Source of the DNA: JAVMKJ01 sp031732875
GTDB lineage: Bacteria; Pseudomonadota; Gammaproteobacteria; Competibacterales; Competibacteraceae
NCBI GenBank assembly: GCA_031732875.1
Contig: JAVMKL010000023.1
Span: 1-48,357, forward strand
Length of the DNA: 48,357 bases
Reading direction: 5' to 3'
The notes beneath the pieces were generated by a model. That model was not told the origin of the DNA. It saw nothing but the letters and a program-made list of their open reading frames with translations, and ran no database searches. Below, one piece after another: positions 29,828-40,910 of this stretch. The position numbers and the translations under genes were made by a program. Positions within the stretch are counted from its first letter, which is position 1, and each line of letters opens with the position of its first letter.

Positions 29828-29857
29828 AAACCGCCGCCGGAATCCCGGCGGCGGTTT
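29828..29857. terminator. Bidirectional terminator between convergent genes
   Basis: The arms aaaccgccgccgg (29828-29840) and ccggcggcggttt (29845-29857) form a perfect 13-pair stem with the loop aatc. Six A residues on the left arm side (29825-29830) give a T-run on the minus strand, so it fits best as terminator for the gene ending at 29878. It also lies downstream of the GGDEF-EAL gene ending at 29768. Confidence 0.85.
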
Positions 29858-29877
29858 CGCTTGTTCCTCGGTGACCG

Positions 29878-30642
29878 TTACAAGTTGGCCGAGCGCCACC
29901 AGCTATTGTGCTCCCGGCGCAGGACCTCGTGCGTGGGCATCGGATAGAACGCCAACTCGGGACCATTCCCGGTATAGAAGCCGCTCTTGATCATCCGGTA
30001 CGGGAATTCCAGGGAGTGTACCCGGTGCACCAGCTTGCTTTGCTTGGACTGCGGATCCAGTTCCAGCAAGGCTTCGCGCAGGTGATGCATGAACGAATAA
30101 GGCAGGTCGCCCACCGGACCGTTGGCGGGATCGGTGGCCAACGCGCCCAGCCCCAGTTCGACGAAACAGAGGCCGGGGAAACGGATGAACTTGGCCGGCC
30201 GGCTGGTGACGCCGTGATAATAGGCGGACGGATCCTGCGCGCTGACCACCAGGCTGTTGATCGGCGCGAGGTCCTGGTACATGTGCAGGCCGGTTTCGGG
30301 TTGTGGCAGGGTGGTGCTCCGGCTCAAACCTAAAGTGTGGCCGTAGGCGGTGCTCAGGTACAGCTTGCCCAGCGCGCTGACCGGAATGTGCTCCAGCACC
30401 CGATAGACCGCAATGTAAACCGAATTCTTGGGCCCGCCGTCCGGGTGTGGCACGCAGCGCTTGAGCCCGTCGTCGATTTCGAAAAACTCGTGCCGGAAGG
30501 ACGGATCGACCTCGAAGAAGATCGCCTGCCCCTTGGACTTATATTTATGGCCGGTGGCGTAGTATTGCCCGAACTGTTCCGGCGGGAGCATGGAGGCGAT
30601 CAGCGCTTCGGGAATCATGGAAAAGTAAAGATGGACGGTCAT
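29878..30642 (-). CDS. Conserved-looking hypothetical protein, 254 residues
   Basis: I do not recognise this family. The product has no signal peptide or membrane span and looks like a mixed alpha/beta cytoplasmic protein. It has striking aromatic and proline-rich motifs: PPEQFGQYYATGHKYKSKG, FFEVDPSFRHEFFEIDDG, HPDGGPKNSVYIAVYRVLEH and YPMPTHEVLRREHNSWW. The start was set at 30642 (MTVHLYFSM) because ggagagg lies nine bases upstream; the frame is open to 30765 but the extra residues look non-coding. It is a single-gene unit with a strong terminator downstream. The well-formed start, stop and codon use suggest a real gene. A function cannot be proposed from sequence alone. Confidence 0.8.
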   Translation of the reverse strand: MTVHLYFSMIPEALIASMLPPEQFGQYYATGHKYKSKGQAIFFEVDPSFRHEFFEIDDGLKRCVPHPDGGPKNSVYIAVYRVLEHIPVSALGKLYLSTAYGHTLGLSRSTTLPQPETGLHMYQDLAPINSLVVSAQDPSAYYHGVTSRPAKFIRFPGLCFVELGLGALATDPANGPVGDLPYSFMHHLREALLELDPQSKQSKLVHRVHSLEFPYRMIKSGFYTGNGPELAFYPMPTHEVLRREHNSWWRSANL

Positions 30643-30808
30643 AGTGTCGTGCCCTCTCCAAGGTGAAATTGTTCGATACCTACCCTCTCCGGAAACGCCC
30701 AAGCTTTCCGGGAGGATTGCAAGGTTCTGGTTTCCGCGGGTGGAATCCCCCATCATTGTATTCATTATATGAGGTATGGAGACATAACGCTCATGCTTCG
30801 TAACCGCA

Positions 30809-32905
<2,097 letters not shown>

Positions 32906-33078
32906 GGCGGACTTCCGGCTTGGTTGCGCATCGAACGACGACTTATGCCATGAGTCGCTTTCAGGCCTCGATAGGTTCCCTTCGCCTGAAATCGGGAATC
33001 GATCCTGAATCGGGCTGACCGGCGCATTTGCCCGATTTTATGGCCGGTTTGTGAAATAATGCCGTGAATCAGAATCAA

Positions 33079-33098
33079 GAGGACTAAAGAGGACTAAA
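33079..33098 (+). repeat. Tandem duplication of the ribosome-binding region
   Basis: The ten-base unit gaggactaaa occurs twice in tandem directly before the ATG at 33100. Each copy carries a GAGG ribosome-binding core. The second copy has the more suitable spacing. This may be slippage or a slight boost to translation. Confidence 0.6.
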
Positions 33099-33099
33099 G

Positions 33100-34635
33100 A
33101 TGAAAAAGTTGATCGGAGTGGTGGCGATCGTTCTGGTGCTGGCGGCGGCCGGCATGACCGGCGCGGCCTATTGGTCGGGCGTGCAGGCGGAGCGCTGGTA
33201 TCGGGAGGCATTGGCGGAAGGCTCGAGGAATCCCAACGTCAAGTTCGAAACGGTTCACTATCAGCGCGGGCTGTTCTCGTCGCAGTCCGTCACCCGCGTC
33301 CAGTTCGCGATGCCGGAAGGTCACGAACCGAACGAGCCAAATCCATCCTTCTCGATTCGGCAGAACATCTACCACGGTCTGCTGCCGCTGGCGGGATGGG
33401 GAGTGCCCGGCGTGCCGATGCAATGGACCGGAGCGGTGGTGCGCGCCACCCTGGATCCGGACAGCAGTGCCTGGACCCGCGAACTGGCCAAGTGGTACGG
33501 CAACCAGGAACCGGTGGTGGCCATTTCGCAGGTTGGGTTCGATGGCGCCAGCGATACCCGCATCACCATGCCGCCCCTGACCCTCAACGACGTCGAGGAT
33601 GTGCAAAGCCTCAAATTCGCGGGCCTTCAGGGCCAGTTCCAGGTCGCCGCGCGGGCCGCCGCCGTGCAGGGCAACCTGACGGTTTCCAGCCTGGAAGCGG
33701 TCGGCAAGCCCACCGCCGGCGAGGGTCAGCCTACCGGCGGCAACGTTCGGGTCGACCTGCGCGATCTGACCATGACGGTGAACCAGCGTAAGGGGGCATT
33801 CGATCTGCTGTTCGGCGACTCCAGCTTCAAGGTCGGCGAGCTCAGCGTCCGCGACCAGGGCACCGGCACTCCCTTCGTCGTAACCAACCTGAGCATGACC
33901 GGCTCGCTGAGCCAACAGGGCCCGCAGCAGGTGGCGGGCGAGGTTTTAGTCAAGGCCGACAAAGTCGCCGTGGATCGGCAGAGCGGTACCGGCAGCATGA
34001 AAATGGCGCTGCGCAATCTGGATGGCGCCACGATCGCACAATTGCAGCAGTGGCAACAAACCATGGCCAGCAAGCCCGACGATCCTCAGGCGCTGGACGA
34101 GTTGCTGAGGCTGGTGAAAGCCCTGCTGCGCGGCAAGCCGGAGTTGGTGCTCGACACTCAGGCGACGCTGACCCAGGGCGAGTGGCAGGGCAAGCTGACC
34201 CTGAATTTCCAGGATTTCGGCGATGTCAACCTGTTGCTGAATCCGGCCGGATTACTGGGAGCGCTGGAAAAGGGCCTGGCCGAGGTTACAGCCTCCAAGG
34301 CGCTGGTCGAAACCCTGTTCGCCGACGCGATTAAGGAGCAACTCCAGGCGCAGACTCAGGACCAGGGCCAACAGGCCGGCGAACAGGCCCTGCAAAGCAT
34401 GGCGACGCAGCAGGCCGCGCAGCAACTCCAGGGTCTCACGTCCGCCGGCTTCATCCGACTCGAGGGAGGACTGTACAAGTCCACGGCGCGCTTCGAGGGC
34501 GGCAAGTTGTTCGTCAACGGTCAGGAAATTCCGCTGGCGCCAGCCGAAAGCCAAGAGGACGACGGCGCGACCGAGGACGAAATGCCGCTGGAGCCCGATG
34601 GCGGCGCGGAAGAAGAGGAAACGCCGCAAAAGTAG
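33100..34635 (+). CDS. DUF945 (YdgA) family protein
   Basis: This 511-residue protein begins with a signal anchor (MKKLIGVVAIVLVLAAAGMT) and the family start region YWSGVQAERWYREALAE. Long beta-rich stretches and a Gln/Ala-rich helix (QAQTQDQGQQAGEQALQ) follow, and an acidic tail (DDGATEDEMPLEPDGGAEEEE) ends it. YdgA-type proteins are anchored in the inner membrane facing the periplasm; their role is poorly known. Length is typical for the family. The ATG is supported by the duplicated GAGG motif. The start of glnE lies 31 bases after the stop, so the two may share a transcript, though no functional link is known. Confidence 0.9.
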   Translation: MKKLIGVVAIVLVLAAAGMTGAAYWSGVQAERWYREALAEGSRNPNVKFETVHYQRGLFSSQSVTRVQFAMPEGHEPNEPNPSFSIRQNIYHGLLPLAGWGVPGVPMQWTGAVVRATLDPDSSAWTRELAKWYGNQEPVVAISQVGFDGASDTRITMPPLTLNDVEDVQSLKFAGLQGQFQVAARAAAVQGNLTVSSLEAVGKPTAGEGQPTGGNVRVDLRDLTMTVNQRKGAFDLLFGDSSFKVGELSVRDQGTGTPFVVTNLSMTGSLSQQGPQQVAGEVLVKADKVAVDRQSGTGSMKMALRNLDGATIAQLQQWQQTMASKPDDPQALDELLRLVKALLRGKPELVLDTQATLTQGEWQGKLTLNFQDFGDVNLLLNPAGLLGALEKGLAEVTASKALVETLFADAIKEQLQAQTQDQGQQAGEQALQSMATQQAAQQLQGLTSAGFIRLEGGLYKSTARFEGGKLFVNGQEIPLAPAESQEDDGATEDEMPLEPDGGAEEEETPQK

Positions 34636-34666
34636 AGCTCGCGCGGATAACGATGGCGTGGCGGTC

Positions 34667-37555
34667 ATGACCGAATTCGAGCAGGTTTTGAATCGGCTGC
34701 CGCAAGCCCTGCGGGATGAGGTTGCCCGACACTGGGAAGCGTTCTACGCGGCGGCCCGGACCGCAGGCGCGGAACCACCGGCGGGCGCGACGCTGGCGCA
34801 ACTCGTTACGGTCTGGGCATGCAGCGACTTCGTCGCCCGCGCCTGTATCCGCGAACCGGCGCTGCTGGCGGATTTGGTGGCCAGCGGCGATCTGGCGGCG
34901 ACTTACGCACCCGGAGATTGCTCGGCGCGGCTGGAACGGCGGCTGGCGGACGCAGCGGACGAGAGTAAGCTCGCCGTCGCGCTGCGCCGGTTCAGGCGCC
35001 GGGAAATGGTCCGCATCGCCTGGCGCGATCTGGCCGGGTTGGCAGGACTGGAAGAGACGCTCGGCGATCTGACGGATCTGGCGGATGTCGCGGTCGGCGG
35101 AGCGCTGGACCGGTTGCAGTCCTGGCAATGCCAGCGCTACGGCGTGCCGCGCGACGCCGAGGGCCAGCCGCAACGGCTGGTGGTGCTGGGCATGGGCAAA
35201 CTCGGCGGACGCGAACTCAACTTCTCCTCGGATATCGACCTGATCTTCGCCTATCCGCAGCAGGGCCAGACCGACGGCGGGCGCGCCATCGGCAACGAAG
35301 AGTTCTTCCGCCGGCTGGGCCAGCGGCTGGGTAAAATCCTGGCCGAGCCGACCGCCGACGGTTTCGTGTTTCGGGTGGACCTGCGGTTGCGACCATTCGG
35401 CGATTCCGGGCCGCTGGTCATGTCGTTCGCCGCCTTCGAAGATTATTACCAGCACCACGGCCGCGATTGGGAACGCTACGCGATGATCAAGGCCCGAGCC
35501 ATCGCCGGCGACCTGGCAGCCGGCGAACGCCTGCTGGTCGCGCTGCGGCCCTTCGTCTACCGCCGCTACCTGGACTACAGCGCGTTCGAGGCGTTGCGGG
35601 GCATGAAGACCCTGATCGCCCAGGAGGTCGAGCGCAAGGGCATGCGGCGCAACATCAAGCTGGGGCCGGGCGGCATCCGCGAGATCGAATTCATCGGGCA
35701 GGCGTTCCAGCTCATCTACGGCGGCCGCAACCCGGCGCTGCGGGAACGCGGCATCCTGCGGGTACTGGACACCCTGGCGGCCGGCGGGCGACTGCCGGCG
35801 GCGGCGGCGAGCGACCTCAAGCAGGCCTACGACTTCCTGCGCCGGGTCGAGAACCGGCTCCAGGCCTGGGCCGACCAACAGACCCATAACCTGCCCGATG
35901 ACGAACTAGCCAAACTGCGACTGGCCTTCGCCATGGGACATGGCGGCTGGGGCGCTTTCACCCTGGAACTGGCACGGCACGTCGAAGCCGTGACCCGGCA
36001 GTTCGCCCAGGTGTTCGGCGGCGCGGTCGAGCCGGAGCCGGACGCCGCCCGGGCCGATCTGGGGGTGCTGTGGCGGGGCGATCCCGGCGAGGAAGGCGCG
36101 CTGCACCTGCTGGTCGAGCGCGGTTTCGAGGAACCGGCGCAGGCCTGGAATCGGTTGCGGGCCTTGAAGAACGGCTTCAGTTACCGGGCGATGAGCCCGC
36201 GCGGACGCGAGCGGCTCGACACGCTGGTGCCGCGAGTCCTGGAAGCCGTCACCACCACGCCGCGACCGGCGACGACCCTGGAACGCGTGCTCAACCTGCT
36301 GGAAGCCGTCGCCCGCCGCTCGGTGTACCTGGCGCTGCTGGCCGATCATCCGCAGGTTCTGACGCAACTGGTCAAACTGTTCGCCGCCAGCGGTTGGATC
36401 GGCCAGCATCTGGTTCGCTATCCCCTGCTGCTGGACGACCTGCTGAGTCCGGCCACCCTGTACGCGCCGCTGAACCGCCCGCAACTGGCGCTGGAACTGG
36501 ACCGGCAACTGGCGCGAGCACCGGCAGACGATCCCGAAGAATTGCTGAACGCCCTGCGCTATTTCAAGCAGGCCAACGTGTTGCGGGTCGCTGCCGCCGA
36601 TGTCAGCGGCGCCATGCCGCTGATGATCGTCAGCGACCACTTAACCGAGATCGCCGAAACCCTGTTGCGCAAGGTACTGGATCTGGCCTCGGCCGATCTG
36701 CTGCCGAAATTCGGCCAACCCCGCTGCGTGGCGGACGGAGTGGAGCGGGACGCGCGCTTCGCCATCGTCGCCTACGGCAAGCTGGGCGGTATCGAATTGA
36801 ATTACGGTTCCGACCTGGATCTGGTGTTCCTGCACGACAGCGCCGGCGACCGGCAACTCACCGCCGGACCGCGTCAGATCGACAATGCCACCTTCTTCAA
36901 CCGGCTGGTGCAACGAATCATCCACCTGCTCACCACCCGCACCGGCGCCGGGGACCTGTACGAGGTGGACACCCGGCTGCGGCCCAGCGGACGCGCCGGT
37001 CTGCTGGTCAGTTCCTTTGAAGCTTTCGCCGAATACCAGCACCATCAGGCCTGGACCTGGGAGCATCAGGCGCTGGCGCGCACCCGCGTGGTGGCGGGGC
37101 CGGCCGAACTGGCCGAGCGGTACCGGACCGTCCGCGCCGAAGTCCTCCGGCGCGCGCGCGACCCGGACGTGCTGCGCCAGGAAGTCCGCGACATGCGCGA
37201 GCGGATGCGGAGCGAACTGGACGCCAGCACCGCCGAAGTCTTCGACCTCAAGCAGGGTCGGGGTGGTATCGCCGATATCGAATTTGTGGTGCAATATGAA
37301 ATTTTGGCGAACGCTCACCGCTACCCGGAACTGTTGGCCTTTACCGACAACATCCGGCAACTCGACGGGCTGGAACGATTCGGTATCCTGTCCATCGCCG
37401 ATGCTGCCCGGTTGCGCAACGCCTATCGCGGACTGCGCCGGCGCATTCACCTGCTCAAGCTGCAAGAACAGCCCGCCCGGATTCCGGCGGACGAAGCACG
37501 GGATGTCCGCGAAGGCGTGATCCACATCTGGCGGCGCCTGATGGAAAGCGCCTGA
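34667..37555 (+). CDS. glnE: Bifunctional glutamine synthetase adenylyltransferase/deadenylyltransferase
   Basis: GlnE adds AMP to, and removes it from, glutamine synthetase and so sets nitrogen assimilation in response to PII proteins. The 962-residue product has the two family nucleotidyltransferase domains. The N-terminal one has GMGKLGGRELNFSSDIDLIF (about 174-193, usually deadenylylating) and the C-terminal one has AYGKLGGIELNYGSDLDLVF (about 701-720, usually adenylylating). Each is followed by its helical domain (KLGPGGIREIEF and KQGRGGIADIEF). Length agrees with the usual 950 or so residues. ATG 34667 (MTEFEQVLNRL) was chosen because the frame upstream overlaps the previous gene; a GTG at 34658 is possible. 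ilvE follows, as in Pseudomonas. Confidence 0.97.
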   Translation: MTEFEQVLNRLPQALRDEVARHWEAFYAAARTAGAEPPAGATLAQLVTVWACSDFVARACIREPALLADLVASGDLAATYAPGDCSARLERRLADAADESKLAVALRRFRRREMVRIAWRDLAGLAGLEETLGDLTDLADVAVGGALDRLQSWQCQRYGVPRDAEGQPQRLVVLGMGKLGGRELNFSSDIDLIFAYPQQGQTDGGRAIGNEEFFRRLGQRLGKILAEPTADGFVFRVDLRLRPFGDSGPLVMSFAAFEDYYQHHGRDWERYAMIKARAIAGDLAAGERLLVALRPFVYRRYLDYSAFEALRGMKTLIAQEVERKGMRRNIKLGPGGIREIEFIGQAFQLIYGGRNPALRERGILRVLDTLAAGGRLPAAAASDLKQAYDFLRRVENRLQAWADQQTHNLPDDELAKLRLAFAMGHGGWGAFTLELARHVEAVTRQFAQVFGGAVEPEPDAARADLGVLWRGDPGEEGALHLLVERGFEEPAQAWNRLRALKNGFSYRAMSPRGRERLDTLVPRVLEAVTTTPRPATTLERVLNLLEAVARRSVYLALLADHPQVLTQLVKLFAASGWIGQHLVRYPLLLDDLLSPATLYAPLNRPQLALELDRQLARAPADDPEELLNALRYFKQANVLRVAAADVSGAMPLMIVSDHLTEIAETLLRKVLDLASADLLPKFGQPRCVADGVERDARFAIVAYGKLGGIELNYGSDLDLVFLHDSAGDRQLTAGPRQIDNATFFNRLVQRIIHLLTTRTGAGDLYEVDTRLRPSGRAGLLVSSFEAFAEYQHHQAWTWEHQALARTRVVAGPAELAERYRTVRAEVLRRARDPDVLRQEVRDMRERMRSELDASTAEVFDLKQGRGGIADIEFVVQYEILANAHRYPELLAFTDNIRQLDGLERFGILSIADAARLRNAYRGLRRRIHLLKLQEQPARIPADEARDVREGVIHIWRRLMESA

Positions 37556-37649
37556 AGCCATGCGGCGCGAGGCGATGGCGACATGAGGGTAGCGGGTGCC
37601 AGCCGATGCTGGCGCGGCGTACAAGCAGCCTTTCTTGGAGATTCGAACG

Positions 37650-38570
37650 ATGACGATGGCCGACCGTGATGGTCTGATCTGGTACGACGGTGAACTGGTG
37701 CCCTGGCGCGAAGCCAACACCCATGTCCTGACCCACACCCTGCACTATGGCATGGGTGTCTTCGAGGGGGTCCGAGCCTATGCCACCGACCGGGGCGCCG
37801 CGATCTTCCGGCTCAAGGCCCATACCGACCGACTGTTCCGTTCGGCCCACATCGTCGGCATGCCGATGCCCTACGGCAAGGATGAGATCAACGCGGCCTG
37901 CCGGCAGGCAGTGAGCACCAATAATCTGGCCAGCGCCTACATCCGCCCGATGTGCTTTTACGGCTCTGAGGGCATGGGGTTGCGCGCCGACAACCTCAAG
38001 GTTCACGTCATCGTCGCCGCCTGGGAATGGGGCGCCTACCTGGGCGCGGAAAACCTCGAACGCGGTATCCGCATCCGCACCTCCTCGTTCAGCCGCCACC
38101 ATGTCAACATCACCATGTGCAAGGCCAAGGCCAATGGCAACTACATGAATTCGATGCTGGCGCTCTCCGATGCCCTGCGCGACGGCTACGACGAGGCTCT
38201 GCTGCTGGATACCGACGGCTACGTCGCCGAGGGTAGCGGCGAGAACATCTTCATCGTTCGCGACGGCGTGCTCTACACCCCGGATCTCACCTCGGCGCTG
38301 GAAGGCATCACCCGCGACACCATCATTCGCTTCGCCGCCGATCTCGGGATTCCAGTCAAGGAAAAGCGCATCACCCGCGACGAGGTGTACATCGCCGACG
38401 AAGCTTTCTTCACCGGCACCGCCGCCGAGGTGACGCCGATCCGCCAAGTGGACGGCCGCGCCATCGGCAACGGCCGGCGCGGTCCGATCACCCAGCACCT
38501 GCAGGAGTTGTACTTCGATCAGGTACATGGCCGCCGCGATGAGTATCCCGAATGGCTGACGCTGGTCTGA
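37650..38570 (+). CDS. ilvE: Branched-chain amino acid aminotransferase
   Basis: This PLP enzyme performs the final transamination to leucine, isoleucine and valine. The 306-residue length matches IlvE. Visible features are the N-terminal WYDGELVPWREANTHVLTH, GMGVFEGVRAY, the PLP lysine at about residue 160 in CKAKANGNYMNS, EGSGENIFIV, and the phosphate-binding region FFTGTAAEVTPIRQVDGR. The ATG at 37650 has a cttggag ribosome site. Placement directly after glnE and before LPS genes is a known gammaproteobacterial arrangement. Confidence 0.97.
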   Translation: MTMADRDGLIWYDGELVPWREANTHVLTHTLHYGMGVFEGVRAYATDRGAAIFRLKAHTDRLFRSAHIVGMPMPYGKDEINAACRQAVSTNNLASAYIRPMCFYGSEGMGLRADNLKVHVIVAAWEWGAYLGAENLERGIRIRTSSFSRHHVNITMCKAKANGNYMNSMLALSDALRDGYDEALLLDTDGYVAEGSGENIFIVRDGVLYTPDLTSALEGITRDTIIRFAADLGIPVKEKRITRDEVYIADEAFFTGTAAEVTPIRQVDGRAIGNGRRGPITQHLQELYFDQVHGRRDEYPEWLTLV

Positions 38571-38649
38571 ACTCCCGTTCGTTCCCCTCGCCTACCGGCC
38601 CTCGTCTTTAGCCCTAGCCGCCGATAACCACCACCAGGAGAATGACGCC

Positions 38650-38856
38650 ATGGCTGCCGCTTCCGCCGCCGTTTCCGCCAAGGCCATGCCCAACGCACAG
38701 AAAGTCTACGAAGTCAGCCGTGCCGATCTGCCGGTGTCCTGTCCGATGCCCGACATGATGGTGTGGAATTCCCACCCTAAGGTCTATTTGCCCATCGAAA
38801 CCACCGGCAAGGCCAGGTGCCCTTATTGTGGGGCGGATTTCGTGCTGGTGAACTGA
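38650..38856 (+). CDS. Small zinc-finger domain protein (zf-CHCC type)
   Basis: This 68-residue protein ends in a Cys/His motif: a cysteine in LPVSCPMPDMMVWNSHPKVY, a histidine in the same stretch, and then ARCPYCGADFVLVN. That spacing matches the CHCC zinc-finger family, whose mitochondrial relative is a complex I subunit. In gammaproteobacteria small versions are often found between ilvE and LPS genes. The ribosome site is strong (aggaga). The bacterial role is unclear; zinc binding is inferred from the motif. Confidence 0.9.
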   Translation: MAAASAAVSAKAMPNAQKVYEVSRADLPVSCPMPDMMVWNSHPKVYLPIETTGKARCPYCGADFVLVN

Positions 38857-38886
38857 CCCTCTCGCCGGACACGGGCGGAATCGCCG

Positions 38887-39795
38887 GTGAAGCCACTCAT
38901 CGTCTGGCGATTCAGCGACGGCAAGGCCGGGCACGACAACCAAAGTCGGGGGCTGGCCGACGCCTTGGCTCGCTTGCGGCCGGTCGAAGCCATTACCCTG
39001 GACCCACTGCCGGCAACGACGGCACTGGCCGGTCTGATCGGCGGACGTCTCGCTCGCTGGCGCGAACCGCCGGGGCCGGATCTGCTGTTGGGCGCCGGCC
39101 ATCGCACTCACCTTTCGCTGCTGGCCGCCCGCCGGACCCGAGGTGGCAAGGCCGTCGTCCTGATGCGACCGAGTCTACCGCCGTGCCTGTTCGATCTGTG
39201 CCTGATCCCGCATCACGACTCGCCGCCGGCCCGTCCGAACGTACTCGCCACCCGCGGCGCGCTCAACCGCATCCAACCTTCCACGACGTTAGAACCCGAA
39301 CGAGGGCTGTTACTCATCGGCGGACCGTCCTCACATTTCGACTGGAACGATGCGGAATTGCACCGGCAAATCGCCGCCATTCTGGCCGCCGACCCGACGA
39401 TCCGCTGGACTCTGACTACGTCGCGCCGGACCCCGCCGGGTTTTCTGGACGGTCTGCGCGATTCCCCCATCGACCGGCTGGCGGCGATTCCTGTTTCGGA
39501 AACGGGGCCGGACTGGCTGCCGGCGCAACTGGCCCGAGCGAGTCGGGCATGGGTCACCGCCGACAGCGTGTCCATGGTTTACGAAGCGCTGACCGCTGGC
39601 ACCGCCGTGGGAGTACTGGAACTGCCGTGGAAGCGATCCGGCCGGGTGAGCCGGGGACTCGAACGGCTGGCCGTCGAGGGTTGGGTAACCCTTTTCGCCG
39701 ACTGGCGGGTGGATCGGCGACTGCGTCGACCCGATCGACCTTTCAACGAGGCGGAACGCTGCGCTCGCTGGATCGTCGAGCGGTGGTTCGCTTGA
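38887..39795 (+). CDS. ELM1-like (mitochondrial fission ELM1 family) protein
   Basis: This 302-residue protein starts with GTG at 38887 and has the family N-terminus VWRFSDGKAGHDNQSRGLADAL, LLLGAGHRTHLSLL and a C-terminal block VTADSVSMVYEALTAGTAVG. That block is shared with glycosyltransferase-B folds. The family is named after a plant mitochondrial protein, but bacterial members lie in LPS gene clusters and are likely nucleotide-sugar-binding or glycosyltransferase-like. Its last codons overlap the start of the next glycosyltransferase gene, so the two are probably coupled. A role in core oligosaccharide synthesis is inferred from context. Confidence 0.87.
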   Translation: MKPLIVWRFSDGKAGHDNQSRGLADALARLRPVEAITLDPLPATTALAGLIGGRLARWREPPGPDLLLGAGHRTHLSLLAARRTRGGKAVVLMRPSLPPCLFDLCLIPHHDSPPARPNVLATRGALNRIQPSTTLEPERGLLLIGGPSSHFDWNDAELHRQIAAILAADPTIRWTLTTSRRTPPGFLDGLRDSPIDRLAAIPVSETGPDWLPAQLARASRAWVTADSVSMVYEALTAGTAVGVLELPWKRSGRVSRGLERLAVEGWVTLFADWRVDRRLRRPDRPFNEAERCARWIVERWFA

Positions 39796-40910
39796 GCGTG
39801 GCCCAGTTGCTGCCGGCCCTGGATGGCGGCGGCGTGGAACGCGGCACGCTGGAAGTCGCGCGGGAGTTGGTCCGGCACGGGCATCGCTCGGTAGTGATTT
39901 CCGCCGGGGGGCGGCTGGCGCCGGAACTGGCGCGCGAAGGCAGCGAGCATCTGACCTGGCCGCTGGGCGCCAAATCACCGCTGACCCTGCGCTGGGTGCA
40001 CCCCTTGCGCCGCTGGCTGGCCGGCCAGCGTATCGACATTTTGCACGCCCGTTCGAGAATGCCGGCCTGGATCGGTTGGCTGGCCTGGCGTGGCATGAAT
40101 CCGACCACCCGGCCGCGCTTCGTCACCACGGTTCACGGACTGTATTCGACCTCCCCCTACAGCGCCATCATGACCCGCGGCGAGCAGGTCATTGCGGTAT
40201 CCGAAACGGTGCGTCAGTATTTGCAACGCCACTATCCCGCCCTGCCGGCGGAACGCATCCAGGTCATCCCGCGCGGCGTGGATCCGGCAGTCTTCCCTTA
40301 TGGTTATCGCCCTTCTCCGAACTGGCTGGCGGACTGGTACCGACACTATCCGCAACTGCGGGAAGCGTCGGTGCTAACCTTGCCCGGGCGACTGAGCCGG
40401 CTCAAGGGCCATGAGGATTTCATCGAACTGATCGCCCGACTGCGGGCGGGCGGCTTGTCGGTGTACGGACTCATCGTCGGTGGCGTGGAGCCACGCCGTC
40501 AGCGTTACGCCGACGGGCTGCGGGAAACGATACGGTCGCGAGACTTGAGCGACATCGTGCTGTTTACCGGTCATCGCGACGACATGCGCGAAATTTACGC
40601 GGTCTCCACCCTGGTGCTGTCGCTGTCGAGCCAGCCGGAATCCTTCGGACGCACGGTACTGGAAGCGCTGGGTCTGGGCGTCCCGGTCATCGGCTACGGT
40701 CACGGGGGCGTCGGCGAAATTCTGACCCGGATGTATCCCGCCGGCCTGGTACCGGCCGGCGATCCGAAGATGCTGACGGAGCGGGTGACGAAACTGCTGG
40801 CGACCGCGCCGCCAGTGCCGGCGGAACCGGTCTTTCCCTTGCAACGGATGCTGGATGAAACGCTGGCGCTGTACGAAGCATTGGGTCGGGCGCGGAGGAA
40901 CATCGCGTGA
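39783..40910 (+). CDS. Glycosyltransferase family 4 (group 1) protein
   Basis: This 375-residue GT-B fold glycosyltransferase has an N-terminal VAQLLPALDGGGVERGTLEVA (glycine-rich loop), a central LPGRLSRLKGHEDFIELI, and the C-terminal donor-site motif QPESFGRTVLEALGLGVPVIGY with two glutamates eight apart. Start choices are GTG 39783 and TTG 39792. The latter overlaps the previous stop as TTGA, and either means a short overlap with the ELM1-like gene. Its own stop overlaps the GTG of the next gene. The sugar and acceptor are unknown; LPS core or O-chain assembly is inferred from neighbours. Confidence 0.92.
   Translation: MVRLSVAQLLPALDGGGVERGTLEVARELVRHGHRSVVISAGGRLAPELAREGSEHLTWPLGAKSPLTLRWVHPLRRWLAGQRIDILHARSRMPAWIGWLAWRGMNPTTRPRFVTTVHGLYSTSPYSAIMTRGEQVIAVSETVRQYLQRHYPALPAERIQVIPRGVDPAVFPYGYRPSPNWLADWYRHYPQLREASVLTLPGRLSRLKGHEDFIELIARLRAGGLSVYGLIVGGVEPRRQRYADGLRETIRSRDLSDIVLFTGHRDDMREIYAVSTLVLSLSSQPESFGRTVLEALGLGVPVIGYGHGGVGEILTRMYPAGLVPAGDPKMLTERVTKLLATAPPVPAEPVFPLQRMLDETLALYEALGRARRNIA

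Noticed and set aside
34514..35887. Minus-strand open frame (457 codons) over glnE
   Set aside because: It is antisense to a highly conserved enzyme and shows no domain features.
36641..37738. Minus-strand open frame (365 codons) over the glnE end and ilvE start
   Set aside because: It crosses two certain genes on the other strand and has no recognisable motifs.
38817..39782. Upstream extension of the first family 4 glycosyltransferase frame
   Set aside because: The extension lies in another frame of the ELM1-like gene and its text is Arg/Gly-rich noise; the transferase domain begins at about 39783.
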